Shown here: in pieces, positions 1-6,561 of the stretch
How the letters are laid out: the number at the start of each line of letters is the position of its first letter
Position numbering within the stretch: position 1 is the stretch's first letter
Assembly: GCA_937900975.1 (NCBI GenBank)
Contig: CALCPC010000043.1
Span: 1-10,050 of the forward strand
Direction of reading: 5' to 3'
DNA: 10,050 nucleotides
Origin: an uncultured Paracoccaceae bacterium
GTDB taxonomy: Bacteria; Pseudomonadota; Alphaproteobacteria; Rhodobacterales; Rhodobacteraceae
Translations under genes and position numbers: made by a program
The notes under the pieces: generated by a model
Told to the model about the DNA's origin: nothing
Database searches by the model: none
What the model saw: the letters and a program-made list of their open reading frames with translations, nothing else

Positions 1-290
1 ATACCGCATGACGTTCGGGGGGGGGGCGCTTCCTCGCGGGCCCTGGGTCGGGCGGCCGGGCCCGGGCGCAAACCGCGGGACGCCAACACCGCTTGAAGGA
101 CGCGGCGCGGCCCCCCCCCGCAGAACTGTCTTTGTGTCGGGCGGACGGGTCTGGGCGTAGAAAGCGCACATGGTCGGTCTTTTGGGCCGCGCGACGTCGT
201 GCTTGCGCACGCCGATGCGACCGGACGGGGTCGGCACAGCGCTGGGCGGCGCTGCGCTGGTGCGTCCTGGCTTGCGCGATCTCTCCTAGA
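1..290. other. G-rich non-coding left end with hairpin and G-quadruplex motif
   Basis: I see no convincing gene here. Open frames that enter this stretch run antisense to the SDR gene and have arginine/alanine-rich translations typical of shadow frames in G+C-rich DNA. Visible structure: a run of ten G at 17-26 and a run of nine C at 111-119 that could pair with it; a 7-bp perfect inverted repeat CGGGCCC (37-43) / GGGCCCG (58-64); and five GGG runs between 38 and 66 with spacers of 2 to 5 bases, which fits the usual G-quadruplex pattern. The stretch lies downstream of the SDR gene and of whatever gene lies to the left, so part of it may serve transcription termination, but no T-tract follows the hairpin on the plus strand. 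Confidence 0.5.
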
Positions 291-1067
291 TCAGCCCCCG
301 CCGCTCGCGCCGCCAATCCCGGCCCGGGTGCGAATGTTGGGGTCGCGGAGGCTGACATCGGTCCCGGCGAATTCGGCCGCGTCATCGGTTGTAAGCCAAA
401 GGATCGCCTCGGCGGCCCATGCGGCGGGGATATGATCGCTTGGAAGCAGCCGCGAGACGCGGTTGATGCCCGAGGCGCGGATCTTGACTTGCATATCCGT
501 CGCCACGGTCCCCGGCGACAGTCCGATGACACGCACGCCTGTCGGCGCCTCCAACTGGCCCGCCCGGGTCAGCATAAACGCGCCCGCCTTGCCCGAGCAG
601 TACGCGCTCCACCCCTCGTTCGGGCCCTGCGCGGCACCGGAGGAGACGTTGACGATCACGCCCGAACCTTGCCGCGCCATCACAGGCAACGCCGCGCGCA
701 TCCCGTAATAGGTGCCTTTAAGATTGATATCGATGCTGTTCCCCCACTGCCCGGGATCGGAGGTCGCAAGGCTGCCAATCGGCTCAATAACCCCCGCATA
801 GTTCACCAGAACGTCAAGCTGCCCCCAGGTGTCCTGCACCCGCTCAACCAGCGCCGATACGTCCTCCCAGCGGCTGACATCGCATGCCTGCGCATGGGCG
901 ATCCCGCCCGCCGCTGTGATCTCGGCCGCGAGCGCTTCGATAGGCGCAGTGGATCGGGCGGCCAGCAGCACGGCTGCGCCCGCGTCGGCAAATCGGCGCG
1001 CCGCCGCGGCGCCGATCCCACGGCTTGCCCCAGTGATGATGACGGTTTTCTTGGTCGAGCCCGGCAT
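291..1067 (-). CDS. SDR family NAD(P)-dependent oxidoreductase
   Basis: A 258-residue classical short-chain dehydrogenase/reductase, the usual length for the family. It should be a cytoplasmic oxidoreductase that moves hydride between NAD(P) and an alcohol/carbonyl substrate; the substrate cannot be told from sequence. Visible motifs in order: the nucleotide-binding TGASRGIG at residues 12-19; Asp63 of the adenine-ring DV motif; NYAG at 89-92 in place of the commoner NNAG; catalytic Asn115; Ser142/Ser143; and the YCSGK catalytic pair Tyr156 and Lys160. The complete Asn-Ser-Tyr-Lys tetrad argues for an active enzyme. The ATG at 1067 is preceded by AAAGGA with a 6-base spacer, which supports this start. 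It is separated by 145 bases from the DUF2332 gene upstream on the same strand and is probably transcribed alone or by read-through. The C-terminus ends in a Gly-rich tail (GIGGASGGG), slightly unusual but common in G+C-rich genomes. Family assignment is certain, specific function is not. Confidence 0.95.
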   Translation of the reverse strand: MPGSTKKTVIITGASRGIGAAAARRFADAGAAVLLAARSTAPIEALAAEITAAGGIAHAQACDVSRWEDVSALVERVQDTWGQLDVLVNYAGVIEPIGSLATSDPGQWGNSIDINLKGTYYGMRAALPVMARQGSGVIVNVSSGAAQGPNEGWSAYCSGKAGAFMLTRAGQLEAPTGVRVIGLSPGTVATDMQVKIRASGINRVSRLLPSDHIPAAWAAEAILWLTTDDAAEFAGTDVSLRDPNIRTRAGIGGASGGG

Positions 1068-1212
1068 AAGCGTATCCTTTTGAGGTTGCGGGGGGGCGCC
1101 GTTCGCGGATGATGCGCCAAGGCCCGCGGGGGGCGGCCCGGTTCGCCGCGACGACAGACATTTGGTTCCGCTCGCGGATCATAGACGCCCCGACGCTCAA
1201 GAACCATCCGCA

Positions 1213-2274
1213 CTAGGATGCAACGGTGCCCCAGCGGATCCACGTCCCGTGCGGGTGCGCTTCGGCCAAAGTCTGCACCGCCCCACCGGGCCAAAGCTGA
1301 AGGGTCAGTCGCGGCGGGCCGGCGCTGGCGCGCATCTCGAAACCCAAACGGGCCAGCGGCCGGGCCGCATCGGCGCGGGCGCCAGCCGCCGCCATCAGCG
1401 CATCGATTTCTGCCCGGCTTTCGCGCGGAAAATATTGCACAGCGATGGTGTGCATCACCACCCGCGTTGTTCCAGGCGCCTGCGGTGCGGCGAGCACTGT
1501 TGCAAGCCAGGCCGCGGCCTCTGCCCGCTCGACCCGGATACCGGCCTCTTTGGCCAGGCCGATCGCATCGGTCATCCGTCGCAGACGCAAGGGTTGATCC
1601 GGCCACAGATACGCCAAAAGCCGTTCTTGCGTTTGGGGATCGCTGATGTCGCGCGGGGCGAGATCGCAACCCCGGCGCGCGACGATCTTTGGATCCGGGC
1701 CTTCGGGCGGCGGTCCGCGCCAATCCGGCGTGAGGGTAATCGGGCTTTCGGCCGCGCCGACGCGCCGCCCGCCAAGGCAGTAGGCCAGGCGGTCCGGTAC
1801 CAGGTTCAACCCGCCGCTGGAGCCCAGTTCGAAAATCGCCTGAGGCTGTCCCGTCCGGGCCGCGATGGCCATCAAACCCGGCCACACAACGCCCGACCGT
1901 CCCACCTCATTGGTCTGCGGTGGGGTGTCGAGCCAGGGCAGGAGGTCGCTGTCCCGGGTGCGCATGGCCCGCGCAAGCGCGGCTCTCAGCGCGGCGTCTT
2001 CATGCACTGGCGCCGGTGGATAAAAAGACGCGAGCTCTGGCAACTGTCCTCTGCGAACCAACCCGTGAAAGGCCCCGGCCAGCCGAAGCGGCACGACATC
2101 GCCCCAGGGGCTGGGGTCGCCCGGCCACTCCAAAAGCCGTTGCCCGACCGCGGTTCTGTCATCGATCGCATCCGGGCAACAGCGGATAAGCTGTGCCGTG
2201 AAGGGCGCGTCAAGGGCCAAGCACGCCGCCGCCTGATCTTCGAATGCTGCGCGCAAGCGTGTCGGTTCGACCAT
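1213..2274 (-). CDS. DUF2332 domain-containing protein
   Basis: A 353-residue protein recognised as DUF2332 family, whose function is not established. It begins with the family-typical helix rich in Ala and Gln (around FEDQAAAC, residues 11-18). It carries the conserved block ELGSSGGLNL at 149-158, followed by a Trp/Pro-rich segment and a C-terminal part with LTLQLWPGG and a closing HPHGTWIRWG. The ELGSSGGLNL block resembles the glycine-rich motif I of Rossmann-fold S-adenosylmethionine-dependent methyltransferases (an acidic residue, then GxxxG), so a methyltransferase-like fold is a reasonable inference, not a demonstrated activity. I chose the ATG at 2274. An in-frame TTG at 2337 would add 21 residues that do not look like family sequence. 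AGAAAGG lies about 13 bases upstream of the ATG, rather far for a Shine-Dalgarno, so the start is moderately certain. No signal peptide or membrane segment is visible. Its neighbours on the same strand are an SDR gene downstream and a GNAT gene upstream, neither close enough to prove an operon. Confidence 0.9.
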   Translation of the reverse strand: MVEPTRLRAAFEDQAAACLALDAPFTAQLIRCCPDAIDDRTAVGQRLLEWPGDPSPWGDVVPLRLAGAFHGLVRRGQLPELASFYPPAPVHEDAALRAALARAMRTRDSDLLPWLDTPPQTNEVGRSGVVWPGLMAIAARTGQPQAIFELGSSGGLNLVPDRLAYCLGGRRVGAAESPITLTPDWRGPPPEGPDPKIVARRGCDLAPRDISDPQTQERLLAYLWPDQPLRLRRMTDAIGLAKEAGIRVERAEAAAWLATVLAAPQAPGTTRVVMHTIAVQYFPRESRAEIDALMAAAGARADAARPLARLGFEMRASAGPPRLTLQLWPGGAVQTLAEAHPHGTWIRWGTVAS

Positions 2275-2393
2275 GCCGCGTTCAAAACCTTTCTGAGATG
2301 GGTCGGAAACCGAGCCCCGCGTTGGGGGTCGGTTCAAGTTTATCCAGAAAAGGAAAAAACGGCCGGTTTGGCAAGATCAAGACCCGCCAGTGA

Positions 2394-2445
2394 CGCTGGG
2401 CATCATGGGCTGCCCGTGCCGCTGGGCATCATGGCCTGCCCGTGG
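2394..2445. repeat. Two-copy tandem repeat, period 26 bp
   Basis: Two adjacent 26-base copies, 2394-2419 and 2420-2445, match at 24 of 26 positions. Each begins CGCTGGGCATCATGG and ends CTGCCCGTG plus one variable base. The differences are G/C at copy position 16 and C/G at position 26. The inner part GGGCAT...CTGCCC is itself partly self-complementary. The repeat lies upstream of the DUF2332 gene (minus strand), about 120-170 bases before its ATG, so it could be duplicated regulatory DNA or simply a slippage product. Confidence 0.85.
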
Positions 2446-2496
2446 CCAGAAAGCAGCCTGGCCGCTGCGTGAAGGAGCCTTGGGAGCCATTGCAAA

Positions 2497-2527
2497 GGCG
2501 CGCGGGGTGCCAACCCCGGTGTGCGCC
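2497..2527 (-). terminator. Possible weak terminator hairpin after the GNAT gene
   Basis: On the minus strand GGCGCAC ... GGGGT TGGC ACCCC ... GCGCGCC forms a two-part stem with an internal loop, followed by only three T. It lies about 90 bases past the GNAT stop codon. The short T-tract makes intrinsic termination uncertain. Confidence 0.3.
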
Positions 2528-2615
2528 GTTTCCGGCTGGCACCCGGTTGGCGCAGCGCGGTTGCTGGTGCCTGCTCGGCTCCCGCGACAAAGCCGCCCTT
2601 GCGCAGCGATGCGCA

Positions 2616-3077
2616 TCATTCCGACGTCGGCCCTGGAAGCGGCTTTTCGAAATAGACCCGATCAAACCCGTCTTCTCGCCTGCGGGCGGTCTCCAGAAAT
2701 CCCTGCTTTGGATAGAAGGCGCGGGCTTCCTGCATCGCCGCATTGGTATAAAGCGAGAGGCGCGCGGCACCGGCTGCGGCTGCCCCACGCTCCAAAAGTC
2801 TTAAGAACCGGCCGCCCAGCCCCTGGCGCTGGCGATCTGGATCCAGCGCGAAGGCGGCGATATGCAGCGTGGTTCCCCGCCACTCGGTCACTGCATACCC
2901 CACGATGCGACCCTCCACCCGCGCAAGCGTGACAGCGCCGGCCGCCACCCGGGCTGCGAAATCCTCAGACATCGGTGCGGGCGCTTGTCCGATGCGCGCC
3001 GTATAGGGCGCGAAGGCCGCGCGCGCCAAATCGTGAAGGGAGGCAACATCGCCCGGGGTTGCAAGTTCTGTGTCCAT
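2616..3077 (-). CDS. GNAT family N-acetyltransferase
   Basis: A 153-residue single-domain GCN5-related acetyltransferase, the normal family length. It should transfer an acetyl group from acetyl-CoA to an amine, but the acceptor is unknown. The acetyl-CoA pyrophosphate-binding motif A is QRQGLG at residues 83-88, preceded by the beta-4 strand LHIAAFALDPD. The later motif B region has Tyr110 in LSLYTNA and the typical EARAFYPKQGF at 117-127, where Tyr122 is at the position often used as the general acid. I chose the ATG at 3077 (MDTELATPGD, followed by helix 1). The same frame stays open for 115 codons further upstream, but that part would run antisense into the DUF4198 gene and has no family similarity. 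The Shine-Dalgarno in front of 3077 is weak. The gene diverges from the DUF4198 gene, and only 54 bases separate the two starts, so both promoters must share or overlap that space. Confidence 0.93.
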   Translation of the reverse strand: MDTELATPGDVASLHDLARAAFAPYTARIGQAPAPMSEDFAARVAAGAVTLARVEGRIVGYAVTEWRGTTLHIAAFALDPDRQRQGLGGRFLRLLERGAAAAGAARLSLYTNAAMQEARAFYPKQGFLETARRREDGFDRVYFEKPLPGPTSE

Positions 3078-3131
3078 CGCGCAACCGGACGTGCTAAACC
3101 CAAGGCCGTCAACCCCATGAAAGGTGCCCAC

Positions 3132-3923
3132 ATGCTCCGACGCCTTATCGCCCTTGTGCTTCTGACCACCGCATGGCCGGCCATGGCCCATGAGTTTTGG
3201 TTGGAGCCTTTGGCCTACCGCGTCGCACCGGGGGAGCGGATCGCGGCGCGCGCGCGCAATGGTGAGTTCTTTGAGGGCGTGGAACTGTCGTATTCTGCGC
3301 GCGGGTATGCGCAATCGGGCATTGCGCTTGGCGACGCGACGGGGCGGCTGATGGGGGACAATGGCCAACGCCCAGCGGTGCAGACCAGACCGCTTGGACC
3401 CGGGCTGAACATCCTTTACCACACCTCGACGGCGTCGCGCCTGACCTATGACGACTTAACAAAGTTTGAGGCATTTCTGCGCGGCAAAAGGCTTGAGGCA
3501 GCCTTGGCCCAGCACCTGGCCGAGGGTTTGCCAACACAGGATATTTCCGAAGGCTACTTTCGCTTTGCCAAAGCGCTGATCGCAGTGGGCGATGGGCAGG
3601 GTTCGGATCGCGCGCTTGGCCTTGGGTTTGAGCTTGTGGCCGAGACCAATCCCTACACCGACCAAGGCGACACGCGCTTCCGCCTGCTCTACCGCGGTCA
3701 GCCGCGCGCCAATGCGCCGGCGTTCGTGTTTTTAAAACGCGGTGAGGCGGTGGAAAAGATCGAGTTGACCACCGACGCGCAAGGGCGTTTCAGCGTGCCG
3801 AGCGGTCCGGCGGAGGTGATGGTGAACGCGGTGATGATCCGTCCCTCCTCCTCGCGGATGCGCGAGCAGATGGGCACGATCTGGACCACGCTTTGGGCCT
3901 CGACAACCTATCGCGTGTTTTAG
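3132..3923 (+). CDS. Exported DUF4198 domain-containing protein
   Basis: A 263-residue protein with a clear Sec signal peptide: MLRRL, a hydrophobic core LIALVLLTTAW, then AMA as the cleavage site after residue 19. The mature protein would begin His-Glu-Phe-Trp (HEFWLEP), the hallmark N-terminus of the DUF4198 family. Members of this family are periplasmic or envelope proteins, some encoded next to nickel/cobalt uptake systems, so metal handling is a possible role. Nothing beside it here encodes a metal transporter. The core has the family-like segments GVELSYS, a tyrosine-rich middle, FELVAETNPYT and a C-terminal beta domain with VFLKRG and GRFSVPSGPAEVMV, ending in WTTLWASTTYRVF. The ATG at 3132 has GAAAGG at 3119-3124 with a 7-base spacer. 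The in-frame ATG at 3117 lacks such spacing and would put polar residues before the signal peptide. The stop codon TAG is also the first three bases of a palindromic repeat; the C-terminus otherwise looks complete. Confidence 0.9.
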   Translation: MLRRLIALVLLTTAWPAMAHEFWLEPLAYRVAPGERIAARARNGEFFEGVELSYSARGYAQSGIALGDATGRLMGDNGQRPAVQTRPLGPGLNILYHTSTASRLTYDDLTKFEAFLRGKRLEAALAQHLAEGLPTQDISEGYFRFAKALIAVGDGQGSDRALGLGFELVAETNPYTDQGDTRFRLLYRGQPRANAPAFVFLKRGEAVEKIELTTDAQGRFSVPSGPAEVMVNAVMIRPSSSRMREQMGTIWTTLWASTTYRVF

Positions 3924-4035
3924 AGCATTTTCCGTTCAGATTGACTCAGTCTTCATCAGAAAACGCGTTCAAGATCAGCACGATGCTGATCTTGAGACAG
4001 CGATTTCTGATCCAATGTGAACGGAAATTGCTCTA
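3921..4035. repeat. 115-bp imperfect palindromic repeat (REP/MITE-like)
   Basis: The two ends are inverted copies of each other. The 23-base left end 3921-3943 begins TAGAGCATTTTCCGTTCA and matches the reverse complement of 4013-4035 at 21 of 23 positions. Further in, ATCAGAAA (3955-3962) pairs with TTTCTGAT (4004-4011). The centre is a perfect 12-bp stem TCAAGATCAGCA (3969-3980) / TGCTGATCTTGA (3984-3995) with loop CGA. The left arm has about 8 extra bases near 3944-3954. Transcribed, it folds into one long hairpin and may end transcription of the DUF4198 gene. The shape and the TAGAGCA...TGCTCTA ends resemble palindromic intergenic repeats that I recall from alphaproteobacterial genomes, so other copies are expected. 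No coding capacity and no obvious target-site duplication are seen. Confidence 0.85.
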
Positions 4036-4629
4036 GGGCAAATTCGCTGAGCTGATGGCGCGTGTTTCCGCTTGAACGCAAAACTGCTTTGGCGCGCGAC
4101 CTGGTCGATGGCAGAAGGCGGGCGAGCCGGCGCCCCGCAGCGCCCGACGGCCCAGCTTTCCGGGCAGCCGCTGGATCCTCATCCGACGCCGCCCCGACCG
4201 GGTTCTAACGCCGCCCGGCTTTCGCGGGTTTCAGGGTCGTCTTGTCCACCGACCGGCAAAACCCAGCCCCAGAAAAACACGGCGTCTATACGCTGCGCCC
4301 ACGGCGTTTCGTCGAAGACCTAAGACATCAAGCACCCCAGAACGCGATGAAATCTCTGATTTCAGACGCCGTTATGGGATCCAGGCCAATCCCGAAACGC
4401 TTTTGGCACCCCAGCGCATCCATTCTGATCGTGCAAACCGGGCGAGATCGACGGCCGCTGCGGCGCTGGCCCGCGGCGGAACCCGCAGCGTTGGGCTTTT
4501 TTTGCCAGGGACCGGACCTTAGGGCGCACGGGGCGTTCGCGACCGTTTTCGGTGAGGGTTTCCTGACCTCAAACCTTCCAAATGGTGATCTTCAACTGCC
4601 AACTTTCTGCAGTTAGAGGTGAACAGTTT
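4036..4629. other. 594-bp gene-poor stretch between convergent genes
   Basis: It lies between the 3' ends of the plus-strand DUF4198 gene (with its repeat) and the minus-strand Trm112 gene, so promoters for those genes are not expected. The longest open frame, plus strand 4242-4616 (124 codons from a TTG), gives a translation with no recognisable domain and an Arg/Pro-rich mixed composition; I do not call it a gene. Visible hairpins: TGAAATC (4348-4354) / GATTTCA (4358-4364) with loop TCT; CGCTGCGG (4456-4463) / CCGCAGCG (4483-4490) followed by T7; GAGGGTTT (4554-4561) / AAACCTTC (4571-4578) with one mismatch; and AACTGC (4595-4600) / GCAGTT (4610-4615). The stretch could hold a small RNA, or it may be decayed sequence. 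Confidence 0.5.
4456..4503 (+). terminator. Possible plus-strand terminator in the gene-poor stretch
   Basis: CGCTGCGG (4456-4463) pairs perfectly with CCGCAGCG (4483-4490) across a 19-base loop; after TTGGGC there is a run of seven T (4497-4503). An alternative GCCC/GGGC stem lies directly against the T-run. No plus-strand gene ends nearby: the DUF4198 stop is over 500 bases upstream and has its own hairpin. If real, it would therefore end an unannotated transcript. The long loop lowers confidence. Confidence 0.35.
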
Positions 4630-4833
4630 TCAGTCTTCGATCCGTCGCGCCTCGTCGACCAGCATCACGGGGATTCCGTTTCGAATCGGATAGGCCAGGG
4701 CTGCGCCCTCCGATATCAGTTCCTGCGCGCTCCGGTCATAGCGGAGCGTTGAGCGGGTTAGGGGACAGACCAAGGTTTCCAAAAGATGCCGGTCGATCGG
4801 GTCCTCGCCTGGGGGCGCTGCGGCGTCGCTCAC
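4630..4833 (-). CDS. Trm112 family protein
   Basis: A 67-residue protein of the Trm112/UPF0434 (YcaR-like) family, the usual full length. In eukaryotes and archaea Trm112 is a small partner that activates several methyltransferases; the role of bacterial members is much less clear. The family signature is visible: [11 protein letters not shown] at residues 16-26, [21 protein letters not shown] in the middle, and the strongly conserved [12 protein letters not shown] at the end. Only one cysteine (Cys23) remains of the CPxC zinc knuckle, because the second position is Thr26, so it should not bind zinc in the classical way. The start is GTG at 4833, inside the stop codon of the LON-domain gene: the shared bases are GTGA (4833-4830). 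The second gene is therefore probably translated by coupling. It is the last gene of the cnoX / LON / Trm112 operon. Confidence 0.93.
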   Translation of the reverse strand: MSDAAAPPGEDPIDRHLLETLVCPLTRSTLRYDRSAQELISEGAALAYPIRNGIPVMLVDEARRIED

Positions 4834-5489
4834 TGCATCGCCCCGCTTTCGTCATCGCCGCCGCGCAGCGCAAACTCCATCAACGTGACCAGCGTTTCGC
4901 GCCGATTTTGCAGTGTCGGCGCTTCGAGCAAGGCCTGTTTCTCCTCCGGGTCGAACGGGCAGAGCATCGAAAGCGAGTTGATCAGCAATTCCTCCTCGGC
5001 CTCTTTCAGACTGTCCCAGTCCGACTGAAGCTGCGCGGTTTCAAAAAATCGGTGCAACACGTCCAAGAATGCGGGCCGGTCGAAGCCATGATCGGTCTCG
5101 CGCCGGCCCAGATCGCGCTCAAAGCTCGTCCAGGTGATATCGGCCTTTAGATAGGGCGCGAAACCCTCCACCGTGTCCTTAATCCGAAACCGGCTGATGC
5201 CGCTGAGGGAGATCATGTACCGCCCGTCCTCAGTTTCCTGGAACGTCGTGACACGCCCGGCGCAACCGATCTGGTGCAGCCGCCCCGACGTGGCACCGTC
5301 GGGCACCTGGATCGGCTGCACCATGCCGATCAGGCGATCCGATGTCTTCAGCGTGTCATCAAGCATCGCAAGATAGCGCGGCTCAAAGATATTCAGCGGC
5401 AGTCGCGCCCGCGGCAGGAGGAGCGCGCCAGGCAGAGGGAATACGGGGATCGCGCTCGGCATTTCGCTGAGCTGAAAGTTTTTGACCAT
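4830..5489 (-). CDS. LON peptidase substrate-binding domain-containing protein
   Basis: A 219-residue protein consisting of the N-terminal (substrate-binding) domain of the Lon protease, without the ATPase and protease parts. Stand-alone proteins of this kind are widespread in alphaproteobacteria, and their exact role is unknown; binding of unfolded or damaged polypeptides is an inference from Lon. The signature begins [13 protein letters not shown] (residues 15-27) followed by [14 protein letters not shown] (30-43), then IGMVQP, the GCAGRV strand and the [16 protein letters not shown] strand-turn-strand. The C-terminal half is helical ([20 protein letters not shown]). The ATG at 5489 is preceded by AAAGGG with a 6-base spacer. 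It lies 28 bases after the cnoX stop and overlaps the Trm112 start by 4 bases, so the three genes almost surely form one transcript. Linkage to the chaperone CnoX supports a protein-quality-control job. Confidence 0.93.
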   Translation of the reverse strand: MVKNFQLSEMPSAIPVFPLPGALLLPRARLPLNIFEPRYLAMLDDTLKTSDRLIGMVQPIQVPDGATSGRLHQIGCAGRVTTFQETEDGRYMISLSGISRFRIKDTVEGFAPYLKADITWTSFERDLGRRETDHGFDRPAFLDVLHRFFETAQLQSDWDSLKEAEEELLINSLSMLCPFDPEEKQALLEAPTLQNRRETLVTLMEFALRGGDDESGAMQ

Positions 5490-5517
5490 GTCATGCCCTT
5501 TACGTCTGGGCGAAAAC

Positions 5518-6429
5518 CTAGGCGAAAATCATTGAAGACAAGCGTCTGCGCCCCTTTTGCGCCAAAGGATCCTTTGGCCCCAGCATGTCGAAAAGCTTGA
5601 AAAGCTGGGTCTTTGCGGCGCCCTCGCCCCACTCTCGGTCGCGGCGAAAAAGCTCAAGCAGCGTTTCGACCGCCGCCTCGTTGTCGCGGGCGGCGATTTC
5701 GGCCATCGCAAGGTCGAGCCGCGCTTGCAGATCGCCCGGGTCTGCGGCGATTTTTGCGCGCAACTCCGCCACTTCGCCGGCCTCGGCGGTTTCGGCGGCA
5801 AGATCAAGCTCCGCATAGACGGCGGCAAGCGCGGGGTCGCTGCGCTTGTCTTCCGGCGCGCTGTCGAGGATCGCGCGCGCCTGATCGGTTTCGCCCAGCG
5901 CGATATGGCAGCGGGCAAGCCCGGCCAGTGCCTCAAGGTTCTCGGGCTCTTCGCCCAGAATGGCGGCAAAAGTCTGGGCGGCGTCCGTGACAGCGCCTTC
6001 GGCCAGCATTTCGTTGGCCGCGGCAATCGCCTCGCCAAGCCCGCCATCGCCGGCGGGGCTGTTTTTGATCAGCGTTTCGACAAAGTGCTTGATCTGTGCG
6101 GGCGACTGGGCGCCCATGAACCCATCGACCGGCTGCCCATTGATAAAGGCATAGACCGCGGGGATCGACTGAATGCGCATTTGCTGGGCCAGCATCTGGT
6201 TTTGATCAACGTCGATCTTGACCATCTTGACCTTGCCACGCGCCGCTGCGACCTCCGCCTCCAGCGCGGGACCAAGCGTTTTACAGGGCCCGCACCAGGG
6301 TGCCCAGAAATCGACGATCACGGGCACGGTTTTCGACGCCTCGATCACATCATCCATGAACGTCGCCTCGGATCCGTCCTTGACCAGGTCCGCCGCCGGC
6401 GCCGTCGCTGCCTGTCCGAATTCGAGCAT
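5518..6429 (-). CDS. cnoX: Thioredoxin-TPR co-chaperone CnoX (YbbN)
   Basis: A 303-residue protein with an N-terminal thioredoxin domain (about residues 10-115) and a C-terminal helical tetratricopeptide-like region (about 125-300), the architecture of CnoX/YbbN chaperedoxins. These hold unfolding proteins under stress, protect their cysteines and pass clients to GroEL and DnaK. The active-site motif is WCGPC with Cys46 and Cys49, so unlike the E. coli form, which lacks the paired cysteines, this one should keep redox activity, as described for the Caulobacter form. The cis-proline loop is visible in IQSIPAVYAF. The C-terminal part repeats helix pairs such as LEALAGLARCHIALGE and LQARLDLAMAEIAARD. 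I chose ATG 6429: it is preceded by GGAAGG with a 7-base spacer, and MLEFGQ fits the family N-terminus. The open frame continues 21 codons upstream to 6492 without similarity. It is the first gene of the operon with the LON-domain and Trm112 genes; a promoter should lie in the 132 bases between it and the HD gene. Confidence 0.92.
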   Translation of the reverse strand: MLEFGQAATAPAADLVKDGSEATFMDDVIEASKTVPVIVDFWAPWCGPCKTLGPALEAEVAAARGKVKMVKIDVDQNQMLAQQMRIQSIPAVYAFINGQPVDGFMGAQSPAQIKHFVETLIKNSPAGDGGLGEAIAAANEMLAEGAVTDAAQTFAAILGEEPENLEALAGLARCHIALGETDQARAILDSAPEDKRSDPALAAVYAELDLAAETAEAGEVAELRAKIAADPGDLQARLDLAMAEIAARDNEAAVETLLELFRRDREWGEGAAKTQLFKLFDMLGPKDPLAQKGRRRLSSMIFA

Positions 6430-6561
6430 CAGTTGTCCTTCCTCACTACCGGCCTGCCGCCTTTGCACGGTGATATAGGGGAGTGCCGGCACCGGCGCCA
6501 GGGGCGCGGTTCTGCCGCCGCCCCGGACCCGCGCGCAGCGCAGGGCTGGACCCGGCAGGGC

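Larger units (their letters stand above)
2275..2615. other. Intergenic stretch with tandem duplication and hairpins
   Basis: This is 341 bases between two minus-strand genes with no credible gene. It holds a two-copy 26-bp tandem repeat (listed separately). It also holds a hairpin at 2497-2527 in which GGCGCGC pairs with GTGCGCC and GGGGT pairs with ACCCC around a short loop. Read on the minus strand this hairpin is followed by TTT, so it may be a weak terminator for the GNAT gene. A second inverted repeat is GGCACC (2538-2543) / GGTGCC (2566-2571). The promoter of the DUF2332 gene should lie in the 2275-2400 part, but I see no convincing hexamer pair. Confidence 0.5.

Noticed and set aside
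93..1112. Long plus-strand open frame of 339 codons
   Set aside because: It is antisense to the SDR gene with its complete catalytic tetrad, and its translation is Arg/Ala/Gly-rich without domains: a typical shadow in G+C-rich DNA.
1101..1189. Imperfect direct repeat around CGCGGATGATGCGCC and CGCGGATCATAGACGCC upstream of the SDR gene
   Set aside because: Only a short core matches and it needs gaps; this is expected by chance in G+C-rich sequence.
1162..2472. Plus-strand open frame of 436 codons
   Set aside because: Antisense to the DUF2332 gene; no domain, start signal or sensible composition.
4242..4616. Plus-strand open frame of 124 codons in the gene-poor stretch
   Set aside because: TTG start, no Shine-Dalgarno that I can see, no recognisable domain, and a terminator-like hairpin with T7 lies inside it. 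A decayed or real small gene cannot be excluded but is not supported.
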